A DNA stretch of 6,625 nucleotides. It comes from an uncultured Acetatifactor sp. (GTDB taxonomy: Bacteria > Bacillota > Clostridia > Lachnospirales > Lachnospiraceae). The DNA lies in NCBI GenBank assembly GCA_934394815.1, contig CAKRRD010000066.1:1-6625 (forward strand). Direction: 5' to 3'. The notes under the pieces are model-generated. The model was not told the origin of the DNA. It ran no database searches and saw only the letters and a program-made list of their open reading frames with translations. The position numbers and the translations under genes are program-made. The stretch's first letter is position 1; every line of letters begins with the position of its first letter. Positions 1 through 5,825 of the stretch are shown in pieces.

Positions 1-224
1 AAGCCTAAGAATTTCTCCACCTCTGCCACGTTGGCATAGGAGGTGGTGTCATATTGGATCATTTTCGACAGCTTCTCCGCCAGTGCCAGCGCTTCCTCCT
101 CCGGTTCGTCTGCCACGTAAGTCGAAGTCTTCGACGGCATCAGCAGGGTGCGGAGCACTGCGATCAACAGCAGTAATATAATAACCGCAGCCACTGCAAG
201 TAAAATGAAACCTACATATTTCAT
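1..224 (-). CDS. M20-family peptidase, N-terminal part (runs off the left edge)
   Basis: Only the first 74 codons are present; the 3' end lies outside the window. The product starts MKYVGFILLAVAAVIILLLL, one N-terminal membrane anchor (about residues 4-24). A short linker follows, then an acidic stretch and a helix reading ALALAEKLSKMIQYDTTSY (about residues 45-63). That helix pattern (Leu-x-x-Met-Ile-x-x-x-Thr-x-Ser) is typical of the start of M20 metallopeptidases of the carboxypeptidase S/PM20D1 type, many of which have the same N-terminal anchor. The metal-binding residues lie beyond the edge, so the family call rests on this short match. The start codon at 222-224 is preceded by AGAGGA at suitable spacing. 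It is 139 bases downstream of the membrane protein gene on the same strand and is plausibly part of that operon, which would fit a peptidase acting on the transported substrate. Confidence 0.6.
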   Translation of the reverse strand, partial: MKYVGFILLAVAAVIILLLLIAVLRTLLMPSKTSTYVADEPEEEALALAEKLSKMIQYDTTSYANVAEVEKFLG

Positions 225-363
225 ATTTTCCTCTTTTCCGGGCGCTTCCTTCTATTACTCACATAACCCGACAGGTTTGGCCCTCTTTCCATTCATCTGT
301 TTTCTGTCCGTATAGCCTTCTGATTATTCAGCCCCGGTATTTACACTATTGGGGGCATTTTGT
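225..363. other. 139-bp spacer between membrane protein gene and peptidase gene
   Basis: There is no gene here. Just after the stop codon of the upstream membrane protein gene (in minus-strand order) lies a 5-bp GC inverted repeat, GCCCC at 331-335 and GGGGC at 352-356, with a 16-base loop. No T-run follows it, so it is not a convincing intrinsic terminator. I see no clear promoter for the peptidase gene, which leaves readthrough from the upstream genes as the simplest reading. Confidence 0.4.
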
Positions 364-1176
364 CTATTCCGGACTCTGTGTATTCTTCTTCCGGAACAGT
401 AGATATGCCACACCGATGGCAATAGCGCCGGAAGGAACGATCATAAAGCTGGTGGAGCCGATCAGGGACGGTACCAGAATGAACAACAGGCTCATGAGGA
501 TCAGCGGCAATGCAGCGATCTTCATATTTTTCCGGTAATATTTGTACGCCATGGCACCGAACAGCGCCGGCACCACATTTTCAAAAGCCGGCTGCAATAC
601 TTCGCTCTGCAGCACGGGCTGCAGCGGCACCATCAATAACACGCCCAGCGCCAGGACGAGGATTGTCACCAGAGAAGATGTGGCAATGGAGATCGTGGAG
701 ATGATCTCATTTTCCGGGGTTCCAGTCTTCGCTCCTACCATGTCTCTCGCATTGACCGCGCAGGGGATCTTCATATTGATCAGGTTACCGGTGATAAATG
801 CCAGATATCCGCCGCCGGCTCCCAGCATCGGTGTGTAGATCAAAAACTCCGCGATGCTGCTGACCAGCCATACGATTCCCACAGAGAGGAACCCCTTGCC
901 GACAGCCCCCAGATCCGGATACGCACCTAAAAGCTTACCGATGAGAAACGGTGCTCCAACTAACATCACCAGCGTAATGATACTCACAGTCCGCCCGATG
1001 ACATGTGTTTTCTTCGTGTAGGCCTGCCAGGTATCCGAAGTCTGCCCAGTCTGCTCCTTTGTTGCTTCTACATTATTCAGTTCCTTATTATCTATTGTCA
1101 TGCTATCCGTTTTCATGTTATCTGTTCTCGTACTATCTGCTTTCATACTATCTGCCTTCATGCTATCTGTTCTCAT
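364..1176 (-). CDS. multi-pass membrane protein, probable partner of the DUF5058 permease
   Basis: 270 residues. Residues 1-30 are a hydrophilic run of six five-residue repeats (Met-Lys/Arg-Ala/Thr-Asp-Ser/Asn), followed by a polar linker to about 58. The rest is membrane-embedded, with hydrophobic segments near 62-83, 94-116, 163-186, 218-238 and 243-262. A Gly-rich element, YTPMLGAGGGYLAFITGN (114-131), is followed by KIPCAVNARD (136-145); these look like the conserved functional core, possibly a re-entrant or substrate-contact region. I do not recognise a named family. It sits 64 bases after the DUF5058 gene, and I believe such proteins commonly neighbour DUF5058 genes, so a two-component permease is likely. 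The chosen start at 1174-1176 has AAAGGA about 8-9 bases upstream. The repeats contain further ATG codons, so a shorter product from one of them is possible. Confidence 0.8.
   Translation of the reverse strand: MRTDSMKADSMKADSTRTDNMKTDSMTIDNKELNNVEATKEQTGQTSDTWQAYTKKTHVIGRTVSIITLVMLVGAPFLIGKLLGAYPDLGAVGKGFLSVGIVWLVSSIAEFLIYTPMLGAGGGYLAFITGNLINMKIPCAVNARDMVGAKTGTPENEIISTISIATSSLVTILVLALGVLLMVPLQPVLQSEVLQPAFENVVPALFGAMAYKYYRKNMKIAALPLILMSLLFILVPSLIGSTSFMIVPSGAIAIGVAYLLFRKKNTQSPE
1087..1176 (-). repeat. six in-frame 15-bp tandem repeats at the 5' end of the membrane protein gene
   Basis: Read on the minus strand, the first 90 coding bases are six 15-base units of the type ATGAAAGCAGATAGT. They encode MRTDS, MKADS, MKADS, TRTDN, MKTDS and MTIDN. 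Five of the six units begin with ATG. Because the unit is a multiple of three, gain or loss of copies keeps the frame and only changes the length of the hydrophilic N-terminal tail. Confidence 0.9.
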
Positions 1177-1240
1177 ATTGATATTCCTTTCCGTTTCGGA
1201 GATACGCTACCCGGTACTATGTAGGTTGTTCTGTCAGTCG

Positions 1241-1987
1241 TTACAGCAATCCCACCAGTACGGCTGCTGTCATACCGATGATCATGCTTCCGGCAATGGA
1301 AAAGCTGTCCACCCAGGCTTTTCCTTTTTTCTCAATGAGGTATACAAACCCTGCCATCACCAGTGCCGATACCGCCATTACCACTAACGGAATGTAATCT
1401 CCGTGAAACGTAAGCAATCCGTTCTCCGATATAAAACCGCCAAGATATCTTCCGATGTAGGTGCTGACCAGTCCGATGAACATGGCAGTCATTGCCATAT
1501 CTCCGAAGCCCGGCTTGCCGGATTTTTTATTCGAGGTCAGCTTCTGTGTATATTTTTTATTCAGGAAAATGGACAATGCCATGCCCCAGATAATGCAGAT
1601 GCTCATGAGCAGTGCGATCGTGGAAAATGCCTGCGGTGTCATTTCCGCAGCAGACAATGTGCTCATTCCCACCTGCTCCGCTGCTGCCTGCGCCACCTGG
1701 GTCTCATAATGCAGTGCACCGATCACGGACAATCGAAGCCACGGCCAGGGTGTTCCCAGACTTCCCGACAGAGCGATGACACCCAGCAGGATCCCCACAC
1801 TGGGCAACAGGGAAAAGGTCGCACTGGAGATGATCGTACGCTTCATTTTCGTGGTATCCATACCGAGTGCCTGCCCGGCGCGGTATGCCCTCACCAGAAA
1901 AATCACACAGACCACCGCCACAAAAGCAATGATACCTCCACAGATCAGGTATATCGGTACACTGTTTAACTGGCTTAAGATTGACAT
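1241..1987 (-). CDS. DUF5058-family integral membrane protein (putative permease subunit)
   Basis: 248 residues, a full-length match to my knowledge of DUF5058 proteins. Hydrophobic segments lie near 11-33, 56-76, 121-142, 165-185, 198-218 and 229-248. The hallmark stretch after the second segment, LGTPWPWLRLSVIGALHYET (77-96), and the preceding SLLPSVGILLGVIALSGS (59-76) are the family-like conserved parts. The family has no proven function; its multi-pass form and its usual pairing with a second membrane protein suggest a transporter. The start at 1985-1987 overlaps the end of the GTPase gene by 13 bases. It has a perfect AGGAGG seven bases upstream inside that gene, so translation is probably coupled to the GTPase. 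Between it and the next gene is a 64-base gap with no terminator. Confidence 0.85.
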   Translation of the reverse strand: MSILSQLNSVPIYLICGGIIAFVAVVCVIFLVRAYRAGQALGMDTTKMKRTIISSATFSLLPSVGILLGVIALSGSLGTPWPWLRLSVIGALHYETQVAQAAAEQVGMSTLSAAEMTPQAFSTIALLMSICIIWGMALSIFLNKKYTQKLTSNKKSGKPGFGDMAMTAMFIGLVSTYIGRYLGGFISENGLLTFHGDYIPLVVMAVSALVMAGFVYLIEKKGKAWVDSFSIAGSMIIGMTAAVLVGLL

Positions 1988-2934
1988 GTCTCTTCCTCCT
2001 TCAGAATCTCTCTGATTTTATCTTCCTGTAAATGCTCTCCGATGACGATCAGCACCTCCTGCCCCACTGCGACAGACTGCATCGTATGACTGTCCGGTGT
2101 AGCATTCAATTCCATCCATTGTCCTGCTCCGTTTTTCACAAAGCCCTTGATACGGAATACTTCTCCGCAGGACTTGTCGGAAAACAGTCTGGGCACCGCC
2201 CGTTCCAAAGCCTCCGGCTTAATCTTCTCTTCCATGAAAAATAAAGAGTCGAAGCTCTGTCCATTCTCTAAATCCATCTTGCGGTAACTTTCCAGACGAT
2301 AACCGCATTTGGATACTTCCTCTAAATCTTCTTTTGTCAGATCCGTGAGATTTTTCTGTAAGATATCCTTCTTGGAGTCGATTCTCCGGTCACAGCGGAT
2401 CTGTTCCAGTGCCCGGTTGAGATGTGTCACCGTGTCCTCACACTGTTCCCTGGTGGCTGCATCCGCATGGCTCAGGATCACTTTTCCGGCATTGGCAGCC
2501 TCCGATGCCAGCAGATAGTCCGCCTGCTCTGATAGATTATCCTCCAGTCTTGCATCCAGTATGGCGATGACATTGCCGATCTCATACCACTGGTCCAGCG
2601 GCTCCTCCCGAAGTACATCAAAAAACTCATCTACATCATAGATTCCCGACGGCTCCACCAGCACCCTGTCATAACCGCACATCCGCATGGAGATCAGCTT
2701 CGTACGGAAACGCCTCCTGTGGCTCTCCGCATCGCATCCTCCGGCGATCATCTCCAGTTCGCACTGATCTCCCCTGAGTTCGTGGAGCATCAGCATATCC
2801 ACGTTGATGGCACCGAAATCATTTTCCAGAATACCGATATGCAGTCCCTGATCCATGAGATATTCCGCATATTTTTTCAGAAAAGTAGTCTTTCCGGATC
2901 CCAGGAAGCCTGTGATCAGATCGATCGTTACCAT
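1975..2934 (-). CDS. G3E-family (CobW/COG0523-like) GTPase, divergent subfamily
   Basis: 319 residues. The N-terminal G domain has a Walker A loop GFLGSGKTT (9-17), the family segment ENDFG (37-41) and a Walker B-like VLVEPSG (91-97). A CobW C-terminal domain spans about 228-315, including GEVFRIKGFVK. G3E proteins act as metal chaperones or insertases, or in cofactor maturation. Two signatures are altered. The metal-binding CxCC seen in canonical COG0523 proteins is replaced by GGCDAES (65-71), leaving a single Cys67, followed by a basic run HRRRFRTK. The guanine-specificity NKxD is replaced by SHAD (155-158). It may therefore bind metal differently and have relaxed nucleotide choice. Its gene overlaps the DUF5058 permease gene, suggesting it serves that transport system or an enzyme linked to it. 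The start is preceded by AGAGGA about ten bases upstream. Confidence 0.85.
   Translation of the reverse strand: MVTIDLITGFLGSGKTTFLKKYAEYLMDQGLHIGILENDFGAINVDMLMLHELRGDQCELEMIAGGCDAESHRRRFRTKLISMRMCGYDRVLVEPSGIYDVDEFFDVLREEPLDQWYEIGNVIAILDARLEDNLSEQADYLLASEAANAGKVILSHADAATREQCEDTVTHLNRALEQIRCDRRIDSKKDILQKNLTDLTKEDLEEVSKCGYRLESYRKMDLENGQSFDSLFFMEEKIKPEALERAVPRLFSDKSCGEVFRIKGFVKNGAGQWMELNATPDSHTMQSVAVGQEVLIVIGEHLQEDKIREILKEEETCQS
1994..1999 (-). promoter_or_regulatory. strong ribosome binding site for the DUF5058 gene, inside the GTPase gene
   Basis: On the minus strand the sequence AGGAGGAAGAGACATG places a consensus Shine-Dalgarno hexamer seven bases before the ATG. It lies within the last codons of the GTPase gene, supporting this start and translational coupling. 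Confidence 0.85.
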
Positions 2935-2980
2935 ATATCATCTTTCCTCTCTGTTTCATTGATTTGCATAGTGATCTCTT

Positions 2981-3553
2981 CTATAATTCTTTCTCATAAC
3001 ACCAGTAGGAATGCCCGAAAAGCTCACATTCCCCTGCTGTGGAAAAATGTAATTTTTCATAGGAACGCAAGGCTTTCACATTGTCCTTTGCCACTAAAAT
3101 GTGTACCGCCTTATAACCCTGTGATTTTAATTCCGCCATAGCTTCCTGCAACAGGATCCTGGCAATGCCACGATTCTGATATTCTACCGCCACTCCCAGT
3201 CTGGACAGCTCTGCCACCGGGGTAAGGTCCTCTGACCAACAGGACAGTGCCTCCACTTCCGGGTCATCGTCTATGGAGATTGTGCCTATTAAGCGTCCTC
3301 TCGTAACCGGCAGAGGTTCCTCTGTCTGCTCTTCCGACAGCCTCGCCCCCTGTTCTCTCTCATCAGGTTCCGGCATTCTCTCATACAGACAAAACAATGC
3401 ATTTCTCGACAGGTCAAATTCCACTTCCCGTTCTGTGGGATAATTTTCTGTCCAGACACAATATTTGGTTCCGATCAGGGAACGGTATAATTGCAGGATC
3501 TCTTCTGCTTCTTCTCTGCGTGCCCTGCGAAATTCCATATAACGATCCTTCAT
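2981..3553 (-). CDS. GNAT-family N-acetyltransferase
   Basis: 190 residues. The N-terminal part has the usual GNAT first helix (EEAEEILQLYRSLI, 14-27). The acetyl-CoA site is visible as AELSRLGVAVEYQNRGIARI (114-133), with the pyrophosphate loop Q126-N-R-G-I-A131, followed by helix LLQEAMAEL and the late strand AVHILVAKDNVKALRSYEKL. The C-terminal FGHSYWCYEKEL resembles the closing strand of small GNAT enzymes that modify amines or protein N-termini; the substrate cannot be told. Residues about 61-87 are a charged insertion (many Glu, Arg, Pro) between two core strands. Two starts are possible: M1 with AAGGA about 12 bases upstream, or M6 with AAGGA seven bases upstream. The second is spaced better. 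The GTPase gene follows after 46 bases, so co-transcription is likely. Confidence 0.88.
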   Translation of the reverse strand: MKDRYMEFRRARREEAEEILQLYRSLIGTKYCVWTENYPTEREVEFDLSRNALFCLYERMPEPDEREQGARLSEEQTEEPLPVTRGRLIGTISIDDDPEVEALSCWSEDLTPVAELSRLGVAVEYQNRGIARILLQEAMAELKSQGYKAVHILVAKDNVKALRSYEKLHFSTAGECELFGHSYWCYEKEL

Positions 3554-3580
3554 GCTGTTCCATTCCTTTACTGACTTATC

Positions 3581-3671
3581 TTTTACGTTTTTATGCTTTT
3601 ACATTTTTATGCTTTACGTTTTATTCTTTACGGTTTATACTTTATATTTTTATGCTTTTACGTTTTTTATT
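3581..3671. repeat. AT-rich degenerate tandem repeat, six units of 14-16 bp
   Basis: On the plus strand the units start at 3581, 3597, 3613, 3627, 3641 and 3656 and follow the pattern TTTTACGTTTTTATGC with small changes and 1-2 base length differences. The array fills most of the 141-bp spacer between the lipoprotein stop and the GNAT start. On the minus, transcribed strand it is A-rich, with several TATAAA-like words, so it may carry or strengthen a promoter for the GNAT-led operon. I could not place a convincing -35 box, and there is no GC hairpin for a terminator. Confidence 0.8.
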
Positions 3672-3694
3672 TGCAGCTTGATTGATTTACTGTT

Positions 3695-4693
3695 TTATAG
3701 TTCTCCGCTTCCGCCACATACAGTACACTTTTTGTCTCCGTGACACAGAATGCAGTCATCAGAGATCACACCCTTGCCATGACAGATACTACAAGACTTA
3801 CCACCGCTTCCACCGCACTGCTGGCAGGTATTTCCACCACTTCCTCCACAATGCCTGCAGCTGGTTCCGCTGGTAGCATCCACACCGCTGCCGCCACATC
3901 CGGGACAGGTCTGTCTGCCACTGCCTCCACAGGTGCCGCAGGTCTCCCACAAAGATCCTCCACAACGCTTACAAGGTGCTGTACCACCCTTGCATTCCTG
4001 GCAGATTCCGGTTCCGTCACAGGCACTACATTTTGTCTTCTGTGAAACGTTTGTTGCCGATCCATTACCTGTATTATCTGTCTTATCCGAAACAGTATCC
4101 CCGGATCCTGTGTTGGCTCCTTCGATAGCGACCGGCGTACCGGCATCCTGCAGCTCTAAGACAGCATCCACACCTTGTTCTTTTAATTCCGCAGTAACTG
4201 CAGCCGCGATCACCTGTTCCACTGTGTCTGCCTGCCCGGACTCCGTTGATTTTTCCAGATCTATGGTAATATTTTTACCGTCTGCCAGATACTCTTTTGC
4301 CACTGCCTGCTGTATGATCACAGGCATAGCCTTTTCCAGATCCATCCCCGTGAGGTCCGTCTCTGAGAACAGATCTTCCGCATCCTGGTTCAGACATGTA
4401 ACCGCCACTACCATTGACTGCTCATCCAGATATAACCTGAATTCGGGATTGATCGTGATATGCAGCCGGTATGCATAATCCAATGTTTCCGGATCTACTG
4501 TCTCTGCCTGCTCTTCTGCCGCAGCAGTCTGTTCTGTGGCAGTTACAGCGATGTCTGTCTGTACCTGTGATTCTTCCGCTTCCTGTGCTTTATTGCCGCA
4601 GCCGGATAACTGCAATAGACTTATTCCCGTTAACAACGCAGCTATTTTGATTCTTTGACCTGATAACACTTCTTCCTTGTTTCTCTTTTTCAT
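3695..4693 (-). CDS. lipoprotein with RsgI/SEAL-like extracellular domain and ten CxxC zinc-knuckle motifs
   Basis: 332 residues. The N-terminus is a lipoprotein signal: basic n-region (1-16), hydrophobic core (17-28) and lipobox L-S-G-C with Cys32 as the lipidated residue. A Glu/Gln/Ala linker (35-67) follows. Residues about 73-148 resemble the extracellular domain of RsgI-type anti-sigma factors: YRLHITINPEFRLYLDE, then VVAVTCLNQDAEDLF, then a hydrophobic helix region with AVAKEYL. That fold carries a self-cleaving Asn-Pro, here N82-P83. A Gly/Ser/Thr/Asn linker (190-218) leads to a DnaJ-like cysteine-rich tail. Its CxxC pairs begin at 222, 231, 241, 252, 263, 279, 290, 301, 314 and 323, most followed by GGSG or a variant. 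No J domain or sigma-binding domain is present. It should be anchored outside the membrane; function unknown. The start has GAGG close upstream, and the AlkD-like gene lies only 30 bases before it. Confidence 0.85.
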   Translation of the reverse strand: MKKRNKEEVLSGQRIKIAALLTGISLLQLSGCGNKAQEAEESQVQTDIAVTATEQTAAAEEQAETVDPETLDYAYRLHITINPEFRLYLDEQSMVVAVTCLNQDAEDLFSETDLTGMDLEKAMPVIIQQAVAKEYLADGKNITIDLEKSTESGQADTVEQVIAAAVTAELKEQGVDAVLELQDAGTPVAIEGANTGSGDTVSDKTDNTGNGSATNVSQKTKCSACDGTGICQECKGGTAPCKRCGGSLWETCGTCGGSGRQTCPGCGGSGVDATSGTSCRHCGGSGGNTCQQCGGSGGKSCSICHGKGVISDDCILCHGDKKCTVCGGSGEL

Positions 4694-4723
4694 ATCCTAC
4701 CTCATAGCTTTCTTGCATCTGTT

Positions 4724-5398
4724 TTACACCTTTAATGTTTTCAGATACTCTTTCTGCTCCCGGGTGATCCGGTAGCTTTCCCTCGCCTTCTGTATAGTCT
4801 TGTTATGAGTCCATGGATCCAAGCATTTTTTCTCGATATAGCCAACGGCCGCATCCCATTGTTTTGCCAGTGCCGTGGCATAGAACCACGCGATCATCAT
4901 GTTCACATAATATTCCTCGGAATGTACCGCTGCCGGGATTTCCAAATATTCCACCCGAAAATTCTCATCCAGAAAATGTGTCATCAGCATTTCCATTCCG
5001 AAGCGGCAGGTATATGGGTGTTCTGAGGCAGCCCATTCCTTTATTTTGTCTATCAGCCGGTCTCTGTTTTTGCGAAACACCTTTGGAGAAAAAATATCAC
5101 ACACCGCCCAGTTATCCACATAAGGCAGGAAGCGCTCCACTTCTTTTACACAGACTTCGTAATCTTTGATCTCCGCCACCAACAGCGCATGCAAAATATT
5201 TTCATCATAATAAGTGTGCGGCAGCTGTTTCAGAAACTCTACGCTCTCCGGATCCTTTCCATACTCTTTCGCAAGCTTACGAATAGCGGGAATGCGGACG
5301 CCGATAATCGTCTCCACAGGAATCGTCGGTATTAATTTGCTCTGGAAATCACGGTAACCTTTATCTTGCAATTGAAATAATAATTCCTGTGCTTTCAT
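4724..5398 (-). CDS. AlkD-like DNA alkylation repair protein
   Basis: 224 residues, close to the usual length of AlkD-type glycosylases (about 230). These are all-helical HEAT-like repeat proteins that remove bulky or positively charged alkylated bases from DNA. Visible family features are GVRIPAIRKLAKEY (33-46), YDENILHALLVAEI (64-77), VDNWAVCDIF (94-103), MMIAWFYATALAKQW (167-181) and a C-terminal WTHNKTIQKARESYRI (196-211). By spacing, Trp97 and Asp101 correspond to the catalytic Trp/Asp pair of Bacillus cereus AlkD, and Arg132 is a candidate for its active-site Arg; this alignment was made by eye. The start at 5396-5398 has GAGGAGA about seven bases upstream, and a clear promoter lies just beyond. 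The lipoprotein gene follows after 30 bases with no terminator, so the two are probably one transcript, though no functional link is obvious. Confidence 0.88.
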   Translation of the reverse strand: MKAQELLFQLQDKGYRDFQSKLIPTIPVETIIGVRIPAIRKLAKEYGKDPESVEFLKQLPHTYYDENILHALLVAEIKDYEVCVKEVERFLPYVDNWAVCDIFSPKVFRKNRDRLIDKIKEWAASEHPYTCRFGMEMLMTHFLDENFRVEYLEIPAAVHSEEYYVNMMIAWFYATALAKQWDAAVGYIEKKCLDPWTHNKTIQKARESYRITREQKEYLKTLKV

Positions 5399-5432
5399 AC
5401 AATTTTCTCCTCAAAATGCCCACTTTCTGTTT

Positions 5433-5461
5433 ATTGTACCACAAGCATAGAAGATATGCAA
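5433..5461 (-). promoter_or_regulatory. sigma-A type promoter with extended -10, for the AlkD-like gene
   Basis: On the minus strand, TTGCAT (5456-5461) and TACAAT (5433-5438) are separated by exactly 17 bases, and TGG directly precedes the -10, making an extended -10 element. Transcription would begin near 5426, giving a leader of about 28 bases that contains the GAGGAGA ribosome site. Confidence 0.75.
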
Positions 5462-5470
5462 AACAGTCAT

Positions 5471-5560
5471 GGATGGAAATTGAGAGCTAGAAATTGAGAG
5501 TGATGCGGCTACGCCTGCCGCAGGCATTCTGGAATATATAATTCCCTTGTTATACCTTCC
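5471..5560. repeat. short noncoding patch with a 14-bp duplication and a REP-like palindrome
   Basis: GAAATTGAGAG occurs twice, at 5476-5486 and 5490-5500, a 14-base period. It is followed by TGCGGC (5504-5509) and GCCGCA (5517-5522), a 6-bp stem with a 7-base loop, overlapping a second GCCTGC/GCAGGC palindrome (5513-5525). No T-run follows on either strand, so it is not a standard terminator. It looks more like a REP-type intergenic element. The rest of the stretch up to 5573 shows nothing recognisable. Confidence 0.5.
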
Positions 5561-5573
5561 GGTTTTCACAATT

Positions 5574-5825
5574 TGGGTATCAGCAACAAAACAAGCTTCT
5601 TATACCCACAAACTTTCCACAGCGTGGGTATCAGCAACGAAACAAGCTTCTCATACCCACAAACTTTTCTCAGTGTGGGTATCAGCAATAAAACAAGCTT
5701 CTCATACCCACAAACTTTCCACAGCGTGGGTATCAGCAACGAAACAAGCTTCTCATACCCACAAGCTTTCCACAGCGTGGGTATCAGCAACGAAACAAGC
5801 TTCTCATACCCACAAACTATTCACG
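5574..5825. repeat. five tandem copies of a 51-bp hairpin-forming repeat
   Basis: Units start at 5574, 5625, 5676, 5727 and 5778, an exact 51-base period. Each unit contains GTGGGTAT and ATACCCAC (for example 5624-5631 and 5653-5660), an 8-bp inverted repeat with a 21-base loop containing AAGCTT. A second, weaker pairing (CCCAC with the next unit's GTGGG) is possible across the linker. I count about eight internal differences between copies, nearly all transitions, and none in the hairpin arms. The first and last units fade at their outer edges. The last unit includes the stop codon of the HD gene (5817-5819). The 17-codon period keeps several frames open, so long ORFs here are by-products. 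Confidence 0.95.

Noticed and set aside
331..356. GC hairpin after the membrane protein stop as an intrinsic terminator
   Set aside because: The stem is only five pairs with a 16-base loop, and no T-run follows on the transcribed strand.
1403..1969. 188-residue plus-strand ORF antisense to the DUF5058 gene
   Set aside because: Its composition is His/Gln/Cys-rich with no domain, and it is antisense to a clear membrane protein with a strong ribosome site.
3766..4146. 126-residue minus-strand ORF within the lipoprotein gene
   Set aside because: It is an out-of-frame shadow of the repetitive cysteine-rich coding region, with no ribosome site.
3695..4693. DnaJ chaperone
   Set aside because: Only the CxxC motif type is shared. 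There is no J domain, the number of pairs is different, and the protein is a predicted surface lipoprotein.
5574..5825. CRISPR array
   Set aside because: Units are contiguous and the whole 51 bp is repeated; there are no unique spacers and no cas genes.
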